Assembly (NCBI GenBank): GCA_002429045.1
Contig: DIYM01000051.1
Coordinates: 1 to 40,070 of the forward strand
Direction: 5' to 3'
Length of the DNA: 40,070 bases
DNA from: Phycisphaerales bacterium UBA6054
GTDB taxonomy: Bacteria > Planctomycetota > Phycisphaerae > Phycisphaerales > UBA1924
Positions 8,260 to 16,782 of this stretch are shown here, one piece after another. The notes below the pieces were generated by a model. The model made no database searches. It was not told the DNA's origin and saw only the letters and a list, made by a program, of their open reading frames with translations. The position numbers were made by a program, and so were the translations under genes. Position 1 is the first letter of the stretch, and the number at the start of each line of letters is the position of its first letter.

Positions 8260-8718
8260 TCAGATCGATCGGCGGAAGCATCGGATGACCCCGGCGTCCT
8301 GGAAGCCCATCGCGGCGTGGGCTCGGGCGGAGGCGTCGTTCTCGGCGCGGGCGTCCGAGCCGACCTCGCGGCAGCCCTGCGCGCGGGCCCACTCGAACCC
8401 GGCTTGCATGAGGGCCCGCCCGACGCCTTTGGCGTGGTGATCGGGATCGACGTACCAGGCTTCGATGTAGCCGACGGGGGAGGTCATGCAGTCCTCGGCC
8501 GACGATCGGACGGTCAGTTCGATGAATCCGATCGGGTCGCCGTCGTCCCCGATCGCGAGCAGGCAGACGAACGGCTGCGACTTCAGCGTGCCGTCGCGCT
8601 CGATCTGGCCGATTTCTTCTTCGATGAGGGCCGGGTCCTCGTCGGAGAAGAGGGCGGAGCGCATGCGGATCCAAGCGGAGCGATGGTTCGTTGTGTAGTC
8701 GGCAATGGCGACACTCAT
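8260..8718 (-). CDS. GNAT acetyltransferase resembling AAC(6')-I enzymes
   Basis: A 152-residue acetyl-CoA-dependent N-acetyltransferase. The order of motifs follows the AAC(6')-Ic/Iy type: WIRMRSALF near the N-terminus, IGFIELTVRS, then SPVGYIEAWYVDP, the acetyl-CoA loop HHAKGVGRAL, GCREVGSDARAEN, and HAAMGFQDAG followed by a basic end. This family includes chromosomal aminoglycoside 6'-N-acetyltransferases, but many relatives have other amine substrates; resistance is not shown. ATG 8718 is used; a TTG at 8733 would add five residues. It lies 25 bases after the fucose synthase gene and is probably cotranscribed with it. Confidence 0.75.
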   Translation of the reverse strand: MSVAIADYTTNHRSAWIRMRSALFSDEDPALIEEEIGQIERDGTLKSQPFVCLLAIGDDGDPIGFIELTVRSSAEDCMTSPVGYIEAWYVDPDHHAKGVGRALMQAGFEWARAQGCREVGSDARAENDASARAHAAMGFQDAGVIRCFRRSI

Positions 8719-8743
8719 GGTGGGATCCGTCAAACCGATAGGT

Positions 8744-9760
8744 TTACATCCGCGCGTCGGCGTCGTTGCGGTGGGCTCTGAACCACTCGATGGTGCGCTT
8801 GAGGCCTTCCTCGAATCCGACCCTGGCCTCCCAGCCGATGCGTTCCTTTGCTCGGCTGACGTCGAGGCAGCGGCGGGGCTGGCCGTCGGGCTTGGTCGGG
8901 TCCCATCGGACCTTCTGCTCGATCGTCGATTCTTCCGCGAAGCCGGTGAGCCTGGCGATCAGGTGCACGAGATCGCGGATCGTGATCTCCATGTTGGTGC
9001 CGAGGTTGATCGGGTCGGGGCTGTCCATCTTCTCGGCCGCGGTGAGGATGCCCTCGGCGCAGTCTTCGACGTAGAGGAACTCGCGGCTGGCGCTGCCGGT
9101 GCCCCAGACCTCGATGTGGTCATCGCCGCGTTCCTGGGCCTCGATGCACTTGCGGATCAGGGCGGGGATGACGTGGGACGAGTGGAGGTTGAAGTTGTCG
9201 TGCGGGCCGTAGAGATTGACGGGGAGGACGTAGACACCCCGCATGCCGTACTGGAGTTGGTACGCGTCGAGCATCTGCCACGCGGCCTTCTTCGCCACGC
9301 CGTAGGGCGCGTTGGTGACCTCGGGGTAGCCGTTCCAGAGGTTGTCCTCGCTGAAAGGGACCGGCGTGAGATTTGGGTAGGCGCAGATGGTCCCGGTCTG
9401 GACGAAGGTGGCGTCGCGGTCGGCGAAACCGTCGCGGCGTGCCTCTTCGATCAGGTGGAGCGCCATGGCCATGTTGGCGAAGAAGTAGCGTCCGGGGTTT
9501 TCTCTGTTGGCGCCGATGCCGCCCACCTCGGCGGCGAGGTGGATGACCATGGTGGTGTTGCGGGCGCCGAACGCGTCGGCGTAGACGCGTTTGCAGGCGT
9601 CGGGATCGGTGAGGTCGTAGTCCTTGGAGCGTGGGACGAAGACGTTGTGGTCGGCCACGCCGCGTTCCCGGAGCCCGTCGAGCACGTGGCGTCCGAGGAA
9701 GCCCGAGCCGCCGGTGACGATAACGCGTTGGGCGGACCAATCGATCTGTGCAGGGGGCAT
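8744..9760 (-). CDS. fcl: GDP-L-fucose synthase
   Basis: A 338-residue NADPH-dependent epimerase/reductase converting GDP-4-keto-6-deoxymannose to GDP-L-fucose in the cytoplasm. Seen: Rossmann motif TGGSGFLG (16-23), HLAAEVGGIGAN, TGTICAYP with Cys126 in the place of the catalytic Cys, Tyr153 and Lys157 in YGVAKKA, and NLYGPHDNFN followed by SSHVIPALIRK, all characteristic of Fcl/WcaG. Thr124 occupies the position of the catalytic Ser. Its partner dehydratase (gmd) is at 13988-15046, about 4 kb away on the same strand, separated by genes on the other strand. Confidence 0.93.
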   Translation of the reverse strand: MPPAQIDWSAQRVIVTGGSGFLGRHVLDGLRERGVADHNVFVPRSKDYDLTDPDACKRVYADAFGARNTTMVIHLAAEVGGIGANRENPGRYFFANMAMALHLIEEARRDGFADRDATFVQTGTICAYPNLTPVPFSEDNLWNGYPEVTNAPYGVAKKAAWQMLDAYQLQYGMRGVYVLPVNLYGPHDNFNLHSSHVIPALIRKCIEAQERGDDHIEVWGTGSASREFLYVEDCAEGILTAAEKMDSPDPINLGTNMEITIRDLVHLIARLTGFAEESTIEQKVRWDPTKPDGQPRRCLDVSRAKERIGWEARVGFEEGLKRTIEWFRAHRNDADARM

Positions 9761-9936
9761 GCCGGGTTCCTTTGGATATCGGAGAAAAGCCAGGTTTCTG
9801 GCGAGGTTTGGATGATACGGCTCGGCGTGCGGGCAGGCTTCTGATAGAGTTTTCGCCCCGGGGCCGATCTGTTTTGGGCCCTGGAGAAACGGGGAGCCCG
9901 TGCTCGCGGGCGGATCAATGCATGAGGAGAAGACTG

Positions 9937-11082
9937 ATGGGAATCGGCATCAAGGGTCGGGCGGCGGTTGTGGCGCTGCTCGGAGGAGTCTCGGCGGCAT
10001 CGGCTCAGCCGTTCACGTACCAGGGCTCGTTGAGCGACGGCGGGCAGCCGGCCGACGGGGTGTACGACCTGCGTGTCACGCTGCTGAACAACGGCGGGGG
10101 GACCGTCGCCGGTCCGCTGACGTTCGATGACATCGCGGTGTCCGACGGCGTGTTCAGCGTGGAGTTGGACTTCGGCGCGGGCTCGTTCGACGGCAACGCG
10201 CGGCTGCTCGGTCTGGAGTTCCGCGACGGCGGGAGCGCGGGCGGCTTCACGGAGTTGCTGCCCAACACGCCGATCAGCCCGACGCCGTACGCGTTGTATG
10301 CGCTCGACGCGTTCTCGGAGATCACTCGGGACGGGGACGTGCTCCGGGTCGGCGCGGGCACGGGGTCGGAAGCGGTGATCATCAATCCCGATATGCCGAA
10401 TGGCGAGCGAGTGAATCAGTTCACCGAGTTCCAGGTCAACTTTGCAGAGGGCAACTCCGGCGGCATCTATGTCAACGGCGGGGGTGCCAATGACCTGCCG
10501 TTCTACGGCTTCTCGATCCAGCGGACGGTCGAGGCGTTCATCGATTACAACCGCGCCGATGACCAGATCCGGTTCTGGGACGGCGGTGCGTACTTCCCAA
10601 CGATGACCGTGAACCCGAGCGAGGTCTTCGTGTCGCCCGACCTGACCGTCGGCGGCACCGTCTCGGCGTCACAGGAACTGCGCAGCGAGTTCGACACCGT
10701 GGTCGGGGACGACCTCGAGGTCGGCGACGATATCGTGAAGGACTACGGGACCAACGAGTTCTTCCGGGCCGTGCCGAGCGCGTACGGCGCGGTGGGCTCG
10801 AGCGGATCGCTCGTATCCGGAACGCCAAATGTTTCTGTCGTGTGGAACAGCGCCTTGGGCCGGTATGAGATCGACTTCAGCGACTTGAGTTTTAGCATCA
10901 ACTCCAAGACCGCTGTCGTCTCACCGGTGAGCGGGACGACGCCGCGGATCGCAACGGTAACGTCCGTTGGCGGCATGATGATCGTCTACATCTATGATCT
11001 GAACGGGAACCAGTTCCAGTCTCGATTCAACTTCATTGTGTTCGACAACGCATCCCCTTCCACGCTCCTCGACACCGAGTAA
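9937..11082 (+). CDS. Secreted protein with planctomycete 'YQG' N-terminal domain
   Basis: A 381-residue exported protein without known function. A signal peptide (about 1-23, ending SAASA) is followed by the pattern FTYQGSLSDGGQPADG, YDLRVTL, SDGVFSVELDFG, FDGNARLLGLEFRDGG and TPISPTPYALYA, a domain often found at the start of large secreted or fibre-like proteins in planctomycetes. The C-terminal 100 residues resemble those of the gene at 12578. No PEP-CTERM tail, no membrane anchor. AGGAGA (9925-9930) lies six bases before ATG 9937; ATG 9922 would add five residues (MRRRL). Divergent from fcl by 176 bases. Confidence 0.8.
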   Translation: MGIGIKGRAAVVALLGGVSAASAQPFTYQGSLSDGGQPADGVYDLRVTLLNNGGGTVAGPLTFDDIAVSDGVFSVELDFGAGSFDGNARLLGLEFRDGGSAGGFTELLPNTPISPTPYALYALDAFSEITRDGDVLRVGAGTGSEAVIINPDMPNGERVNQFTEFQVNFAEGNSGGIYVNGGGANDLPFYGFSIQRTVEAFIDYNRADDQIRFWDGGAYFPTMTVNPSEVFVSPDLTVGGTVSASQELRSEFDTVVGDDLEVGDDIVKDYGTNEFFRAVPSAYGAVGSSGSLVSGTPNVSVVWNSALGRYEIDFSDLSFSINSKTAVVSPVSGTTPRIATVTSVGGMMIVYIYDLNGNQFQSRFNFIVFDNASPSTLLDTE

Positions 11083-11090
11083 TCGCGGGT

Positions 11091-11129
11091 CCGAGACCGG
11101 CCCTTCTTCGCACCACCGGGGTGTCTCGG
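11091..11129 (+). terminator. Possible terminator hairpin
   Basis: CCGAGAC (11091-11097) pairs with GTCTCGG (11123-11129), with extra CGG/CCG pairing inside. No T-run follows, so confidence is low. Confidence 0.3.
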
Positions 11130-11185
11130 TGACGTTCCTCTGCGCTGAAAGCGACCCGCTTGATCGGTACTATCAGGGCTGAGAT

Positions 11186-12481
11186 ATGGGTGAGCGTCGG
11201 GCGAAGGCTGGGAAACACGGACTGGTGCGGCGTCGGCTGCTGCCGTTCATCGCGTGGGCGTGCGCGGTGCTCGGTCTGCTCGCGGTCGTCCAGTTCGTGG
11301 TCGGGCGCGCGGTCACGGACCGGGTTCACCTGATCCAGTATGTCTGGTGGACGCCGCCCGCCTGGAGCGTGCTCGGCGCGTGGGGGCTGCTCGTCGTTTC
11401 GTGGCTGGCGGGCTGGGCTTCGTTGCGGACCAGGGGGCTGATGCTCCGCCCGCTGTTGCTTGTCGGGTGCGTCGGGGTGACGGCGTGGGTGCTCTTCGGC
11501 GAGTGGTCGGTGCATCGGTATGCGGCCGGGCGTGGGCTCGCCGAGCCCGGCGTCGGCTCGCTCCGGGTGCTGCATTGGAACCAGAGTTCCAACCCGATCC
11601 CGCCTGGCATCGGCGAGCGGATGTTCGAGCAAGCGCCCGATCTTGTGGCGTTGGTGAATGCGCGCCGTCGGCCGTCACGGTCGGGGGTGCTCGCGGCGTT
11701 GTCGCCGATGGCCGAGGGCGAGCGGGTGTACCGGCTCTCGTGGGGCGTGGAGGCGCCGATCGAGCCCGGGCACGGGTTCCTCGGGCCGAACCTGATCGTG
11801 GTCAGCCGGCACCCGATCCGGCGTGCGGCGATCGCCGATCTGCCCATGATCGAGGGCGCCGACGAGGAGTGGCGATCGGCGTCTCTCCCGGGCTGGGTCG
11901 CGTTCGTGGAGATCGAACTGGACGCCGAGGCCGCGTCGTCGATCGGGCGCGAGACCGCGACCGTCTGGATCGCCGACATGCCCAGCGATCCGAAGCTGTC
12001 GCGCCGTTCGGTGATCCTGGCGGCCGAGCGGGTGACGAGCGGCTGGCGTGGCCCGGCGATGGTGCCGCGGTCCTCGCTCGGCGATGATGCGGGCGACGCC
12101 GAGGTGGCGTTCGGCGATCGCAAGGACCCCGACCACGACTGGCTCTTCGAGCCGGGCGATCGCGGGTGGGACGGGTTCCCGTCCCCCGACCTGATCATCG
12201 GCGACTTCAACATCATGGAGGGCTCTGCCTCGCTGGGAGCGCTCACGCCGGGGATGTTCGACGCGGGCGTGCGCCACGGGCGGGGCCCGATGCGCACGTG
12301 GGTTCCTGTGGTCAAGAACCGCTGGCTGCGTCAGGCGGCCAAGCTGAGCTCGTGGCGGATCGATCTCGCGTACGTCCCGGAGGGGACGCCCGTCCACGCG
12401 TACGACCTCGTGGACATGTTCGGGGCCCCGCACACGGCCCATATGATCGAGTTCACGCCGTTGCCGGGCGGTTCGGGCTGA
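11186..12481 (+). CDS. Membrane-anchored endonuclease/exonuclease/phosphatase-fold protein, catalytic residues degraded
   Basis: A 431-residue protein with about three N-terminal membrane segments (roughly residues 18-40, 55-75 and 88-107) followed by an EEP-fold domain. Seen: LRVLHWNQSS (first Asn motif), PDLVALVN where active family members have a metal-binding Glu instead of the final Asn, IIGDFNIM (intact Asp/Asn), and TAHMIEF where SDH is expected. It therefore lacks the metal Glu and the Asp of SDH and is probably not an active phosphodiesterase. It shares layout with the intact paralogue at 21270. It sits between two related secreted-protein genes. The start at ATG 11186 has only a weak ribosome binding site. 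Confidence 0.75.
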   Translation: MGERRAKAGKHGLVRRRLLPFIAWACAVLGLLAVVQFVVGRAVTDRVHLIQYVWWTPPAWSVLGAWGLLVVSWLAGWASLRTRGLMLRPLLLVGCVGVTAWVLFGEWSVHRYAAGRGLAEPGVGSLRVLHWNQSSNPIPPGIGERMFEQAPDLVALVNARRRPSRSGVLAALSPMAEGERVYRLSWGVEAPIEPGHGFLGPNLIVVSRHPIRRAAIADLPMIEGADEEWRSASLPGWVAFVEIELDAEAASSIGRETATVWIADMPSDPKLSRRSVILAAERVTSGWRGPAMVPRSSLGDDAGDAEVAFGDRKDPDHDWLFEPGDRGWDGFPSPDLIIGDFNIMEGSASLGALTPGMFDAGVRHGRGPMRTWVPVVKNRWLRQAAKLSSWRIDLAYVPEGTPVHAYDLVDMFGAPHTAHMIEFTPLPGGSG

Positions 12482-12577
12482 CCGGTCTCGGTTTCTTGGT
12501 TTGGTCACCCCGGCGTCTGTGGTACGCTCTCTGGTTCCGGCCCGACGTGGTGGCCCGGGCTGAGAGGGGAGAGATCC

Positions 12578-13969
12578 ATGCGTTTGACGATGGGAACCGG
12601 GGTGTTGGTGTTCGGGTGGATGTGCGTCGGGGCTGGGCCCGCGTCGGCGCAGGACGGGGCGGCGCGGGGGGCTCAGACGGAGATCGACGCGTCGTTCAAC
12701 TACCAGGGCAGGCTCGAAGTCGACGGAGCCCCGGCGAACGGGGACTTCTTCTTCGAGGTCAACCTGCTCGGATCGGACGGCGACCTGATCGATCCCCGAT
12801 TCGCCACGCCCGGCCCGATCACGGTCGTGGACGGCGTCTTCGACATGGACATCCTCATGGGCGGCACGGACGCCGACGCCGATTTCTTCTGGCGGACCTA
12901 CGGGCACCTCGCCAAGAAGGCCCGCATCGGCGTGGGGACCATCGAAGGGGTCTATACGGAACTGAGCCCCGATGTCGATCTCGGAAGCTCGCCCCACGCG
13001 CTGTACTCGCGCTACGCCGGCGCCATCCGGTTTCCCTACACCGACACCTACACCGATATCAACGCCGACCCGGTCACGATGTTCTCGCTGACCAACGAGT
13101 TCGGCGGTGTCGTCGCCGAGTTCCGATCGAACGAGGAGACCGACGAACCGGTCGTGTACATCCGCGGCGAGAATGTCTACAGCCCGAACTTCAACTTCCA
13201 GTCCGGCGCCTTGCTGGTTGATTCGATGGACGACGAGGTCGCGATCCGCGGCGAGGGTTCACGCCTCTCGGTGATCGGTTTCCACAGCGACCCGTTCACG
13301 CTGCCGGGCGTCGGGGCGGCGGTGCTGGGCAGCATCGGGTTTAACGCATCGCCTGAACTGATCGCGGTGTGGGCGAACAACTCTGCGGCTCAAACCAGTG
13401 CGCGATTGGGCACCGAGCTATACGCCGGCGACTTCGATGGCGACGTGCTCGCCCGCGACGATCTGCGGGTGGTGGGCGTGGCCGAGCGTGACTTCGCGCC
13501 GAACATGCCCGCGCCGATCGGCCCGATCGCCTATGGGTTTATCAATGGGGACGGCATTGTTATCGGCGGCACCGCGAACCTGAACTGTTTCTGGGATCCC
13601 GCGCTGAACCTGTATCGTGTGAGCGTCGATGGCGTGTCGTTTGTGTTCGGAGCGCAGTCGGTCCAGGTGACGGTGATCGATCTGAACGAACCGCGGGTCG
13701 CCACAACGAACATGGTGAGCGGCGAGATCCGAGTGGCGATCTGGGATCTGAACTCGGGCAATGCGCTTGTGCAAGACAACTTCCAGATCGCGATCTTCGA
13801 TCCGACCGCAGGCAGCGCGATCGCGATCGATCAGACACCGCCGGGCGTCGATCCCGACAAGTACAGCGAGCAAACCGGTATCAGCCCCGTCAGGGTGATC
13901 CAGAACGCTCCCCGCCCGGTCGAGCCTGTGCCGGCGGCACCCCGCCTCGACGCGGGCTCTTCGGACTGA
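12578..13969 (+). CDS. Secreted protein with planctomycete 'YQG' N-terminal domain (longer paralogue)
   Basis: A 463-residue exported protein. Signal peptide about 1-24 (GPASA), then FNYQGRLEVDGAPANG, VDGVFDMDI and SSPHALYSRYAG, the same N-terminal module as the product of 9937. The C-terminal part (IAYGFINGDG, FWDPALNLYRVS, EPRVATTNMVSGEIRVAIWDLN, FQIAIFDP) is homologous to that gene's end. A Pro-rich tail of about 55 residues follows. GAGAGGGGAGAG precedes ATG 12578. No sorting signal or anchor visible. Function unknown; a structural or adhesive surface role is a guess. Confidence 0.8.
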   Translation: MRLTMGTGVLVFGWMCVGAGPASAQDGAARGAQTEIDASFNYQGRLEVDGAPANGDFFFEVNLLGSDGDLIDPRFATPGPITVVDGVFDMDILMGGTDADADFFWRTYGHLAKKARIGVGTIEGVYTELSPDVDLGSSPHALYSRYAGAIRFPYTDTYTDINADPVTMFSLTNEFGGVVAEFRSNEETDEPVVYIRGENVYSPNFNFQSGALLVDSMDDEVAIRGEGSRLSVIGFHSDPFTLPGVGAAVLGSIGFNASPELIAVWANNSAAQTSARLGTELYAGDFDGDVLARDDLRVVGVAERDFAPNMPAPIGPIAYGFINGDGIVIGGTANLNCFWDPALNLYRVSVDGVSFVFGAQSVQVTVIDLNEPRVATTNMVSGEIRVAIWDLNSGNALVQDNFQIAIFDPTAGSAIAIDQTPPGVDPDKYSEQTGISPVRVIQNAPRPVEPVPAAPRLDAGSSD

Positions 13970-13987
13970 CTGGGGTGCCGTCTCGGC

Positions 13988-15046
13988 TTACTGGTCGTGC
14001 CCGGAGAACTCGGGCATCGTGTGCCCCGCGTCCTTGAGGGTCTTCTCGCGCGACGCGAGTTCGATGTCGTTGTCGACCATCATCGCGGCCAGCTCTTCGA
14101 CGCTGGTCTCGGGCACCCAGCCGAGCTTGTCCTTGGCTTTGGTCGGGTCGCCGAGCAGCAGGTCGACCTCGGCGGGGCGGAGGTAGCGCGGGTCGAACTC
14201 GACGTGGTCCTCGAAGTTCAGCCCCGCGTGCTTGAACGCCATCTCGGCGAACTCGCGCACAGAGATCGTGCGCCCGGTCGCGACCACGTAGTCGTCGGGC
14301 TCTTCCATCTGCAGCATCATCCACATCATCTTGACGTAGTCGCCCGCGAAGCCCCAGTCGCGCTTGCTGTCGAGGTTGCCAAGGAAGACCTTGTCCTGCA
14401 GGCCCATCTTGATGCGTCCGACGGCCCGGGTGATCTTGCGGGTCACGAAGGTCTCGCCGCGTCGGGGTGATTCATGGTTGAAGAGGATGCCGCAGGAGGC
14501 GTGCATGTTGTACGACTCGCGGTAGTTGACCGTGATCCAGTGGGCGGCGACCTTGGCGACGGCGTAGGGCGAGCGTGGGTAGAAGGGCGTGGTCTCTTTC
14601 TGCGGGGTCTCGATCACCTTGCCGTACATCTCGGAGGACGAGGCCTGGTAGTAGCGGACCTGCTGCCCGGACTTGTCCTGGAAGTCGCGGATGGCTTCGA
14701 GAAGCTTGTACGCGCCCATGCCGACGGTCTCGGCGGTGTAGATCGGCATGTCGAAGGACACGCGGACGTGCGACTGGGCGCCGAGGTTGTAGACCTCGTG
14801 CGGGCGGACGTGGTCGATGATTTTGGTGAGGTTGTTGGCGTCGCAGAGGTCTCCGTAGTGCAGCTTGAGCTTGGGGTCGGGGTTGTGGGGGTCCTGGTAG
14901 ACGTGGTCGATGCGTTCGGTGTTGAAGGAGGAGGCGCGACGGATGATGCCGTGGACCTCGTAGCCCTTGGCGAGGAGGAACTCGGCGAGGTAGGAGCCGT
15001 CCTGCCCGGTGATGCCGGTGATGAGGGCGCGTTTGGGGTCGGACAT
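13988..15046 (-). CDS. gmd: GDP-mannose 4,6-dehydratase
   Basis: A 352-residue SDR enzyme that converts GDP-D-mannose to GDP-4-keto-6-deoxy-D-mannose, the first step to GDP-fucose, rhamnose or perosamine. Seen: GITGQDGSYL (11-20), RRASSFNTERIDH, LHYGDLCDANNL, SSSEMYG (136-142), Tyr161 and Lys165 in YAVAK, NHESPRRGETFVTRKI and the C-terminal RPAEVDLLLGDPTKA. Full family length. The frame stays open far upstream into the next gene, but ATG 15046 is fixed by the conserved N-terminus (KRALITGITG). Works with fcl at 8744-9760. Confidence 0.95.
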   Translation of the reverse strand: MSDPKRALITGITGQDGSYLAEFLLAKGYEVHGIIRRASSFNTERIDHVYQDPHNPDPKLKLHYGDLCDANNLTKIIDHVRPHEVYNLGAQSHVRVSFDMPIYTAETVGMGAYKLLEAIRDFQDKSGQQVRYYQASSSEMYGKVIETPQKETTPFYPRSPYAVAKVAAHWITVNYRESYNMHASCGILFNHESPRRGETFVTRKITRAVGRIKMGLQDKVFLGNLDSKRDWGFAGDYVKMMWMMLQMEEPDDYVVATGRTISVREFAEMAFKHAGLNFEDHVEFDPRYLRPAEVDLLLGDPTKAKDKLGWVPETSVEELAAMMVDNDIELASREKTLKDAGHTMPEFSGHDQ

Positions 15047-15228
15047 GTGGTTGCTCCGTGTGCTGCGTGGGTCTGCCCGAGGAGGGCCCTGTCGGGTGTC
15101 GCCGGTCGGTCTTGCCCGACGAGACGAGATTGTTGATCCATCGGCCGCCCGGCGTCGGGCATTGGGCCGGATCGGTGGTACGCGGACCAAAACGGCGCGG
15201 TTCGGCGGGATTGCGGGCCCGGGCCCGG

Positions 15229-16665
15229 TTATGGGGGCGTGGGATCGGCGGGTGGCTCGAACCACGGATCGGTCGGTTGGGTGTGCATCGCGGGCGGGGT
15301 CGTCCCCGGTTCGACTGGATCGCCCCCGATCGCGGAAATGCTGATCCACGCCAGGCCCGCGCAGAACACCAGCATCGCCGGGACGCGGAGGGCGGCGAAG
15401 GGGGTGCGTCGGAGGTGGGGCGGCTGCGAGGCCGAGGCCAGCGCGAACAGCACGATCAGGAACGGCTCGTGGTACCGCTGCCAGGCATAGGCGGTGGCGC
15501 TCTGGGCCGCCGCGAACGCGACCAGCGCCCCCAGCAGCGTCCAGCGGGCCCGGTGGGTCAACCCGGAGAGCGATCCGGCGACGACCAACGCGCCCAGCGG
15601 CGCGAGCAGGAGCATCGCGGTGTTGAGCCGTCCGCCGATGTCCGGGGTGACGCGGGCCAGCGCCCACCAGCCCGAGTACCGCCCCGCGTCCCGATCGAAC
15701 GAGGTGTCGGGCGCGATCGCCAGCGCTAGCCCGATCGCGATCGCCAGCAACGCGACGCGGCCGTGGTCTCGGATCAGGGACAGCACCCCGGGCAGGATCC
15801 AGGGCCCGAACCCGACGGCGAGGATAGAGCACTGCAGCAGGATGAACGCCGGCGTCGCGGGGTTGCCGCCGCTCATGTCGCCTTGGAACCGCGGCGGCAC
15901 GGCGCCGCCCCAGTGCCGGAAGAACCACCCCACGACCAGGAACCCGGGGACGGTCAGGGCCACCGCTGTCGCGGTGCGTGGGATACGGGAGGCGGGCGAG
16001 GCGAAGAGCCCGGGCGTGGTGTCGCGGACGCCGAGCCAGGCGGCCAGCCAGATCGGCGCGGCCGCCCAGAGATGAACCTGTCGCGTGAACACCAACGCGG
16101 GGAGCGCGATCGAGGCGACGATCAGCGGTCTGAAGCCGGGGGGGTCCCGCAGGCAGCAGGCGAGGATCACGAGCACGCCGATCCAGGCGAGGTTGTCCGG
16201 GAGGATGAATGCCGACGCCTGGAACGTGTAGATCGAGGCGGCGATCGGGAGGGCGAGCAGGAACGCGTCCAGCGGGCGGACCCTGCGGACGCACCAGGCG
16301 CACAGCATCGCGATCAGCGTCGATCCGATCAGGGCGCTGGCCAGACGGAGGGAGGCTGTTGAGCCGATCCCGATCGCGTCGAGGGTCGCCAGGACGATGT
16401 GGTATCCAGGCGTGGTCGCCGAGAGCGGGTCGGCGAGGTCGAATCGGGGCCAGGTGTCGGCGAGGGCCCGTACGAGCGGCTCGTGGTAGACCGTGGCGTC
16501 CCAGGCGCCCCGCCCGGCGTTGGGGAGGAAGGCGATCACGGCGGCCGCGCCGAGAAACAGGAGGCAGAACGACGCGATCACCGCTGAGATGCGGTGGAGC
16601 AGCGGATCGGTTCGCCCGATATCGTGCGGGAGTTCGGCCGATCTGTTCGATGGATGGATGGGCAT
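15229..16665 (-). CDS. Polytopic membrane protein, probable GT-C-type glycosyltransferase
   Basis: A 478-residue protein with about ten to twelve hydrophobic segments. Near the N-terminus, after the first membrane segment, an extracytoplasmic loop has WDATVYHEP and SATTPGYH, a pattern like the first loop of GT-C enzymes (DIE2/ALG10 and PMT-like families), which use polyprenyl-phosphate sugars. The acidic catalytic residue could be the Asp of this loop. ATG 16665 is used; the frame continues upstream but lacks similarity. The gene is upstream of gmd in the same direction with a 182-base gap, and divergent by 117 bases from a UbiA-family gene that could make its lipid-linked donor. The substrate is unknown. 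Confidence 0.65.
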   Translation of the reverse strand: MPIHPSNRSAELPHDIGRTDPLLHRISAVIASFCLLFLGAAAVIAFLPNAGRGAWDATVYHEPLVRALADTWPRFDLADPLSATTPGYHIVLATLDAIGIGSTASLRLASALIGSTLIAMLCAWCVRRVRPLDAFLLALPIAASIYTFQASAFILPDNLAWIGVLVILACCLRDPPGFRPLIVASIALPALVFTRQVHLWAAAPIWLAAWLGVRDTTPGLFASPASRIPRTATAVALTVPGFLVVGWFFRHWGGAVPPRFQGDMSGGNPATPAFILLQCSILAVGFGPWILPGVLSLIRDHGRVALLAIAIGLALAIAPDTSFDRDAGRYSGWWALARVTPDIGGRLNTAMLLLAPLGALVVAGSLSGLTHRARWTLLGALVAFAAAQSATAYAWQRYHEPFLIVLFALASASQPPHLRRTPFAALRVPAMLVFCAGLAWISISAIGGDPVEPGTTPPAMHTQPTDPWFEPPADPTPP

Positions 16666-16782
16666 GTCGGGGTCCGCCTGCGGCAAGCGGCATGATACCT
16701 CCGAGCGGGGATCGCGAACCCTGGGCGGGCCCTGGGCGTTGAGGAGAGCATCGACGGAACCGGATCGCTGCATGACCGCCGA

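Noticed and set aside
15047..16693. An N-terminal extension of the gmd frame by 549 codons
   Set aside because: The extension is antisense-free but out of frame with the GT-C-like gene and Arg-rich; the conserved Gmd N-terminus fixes the start at 15046.
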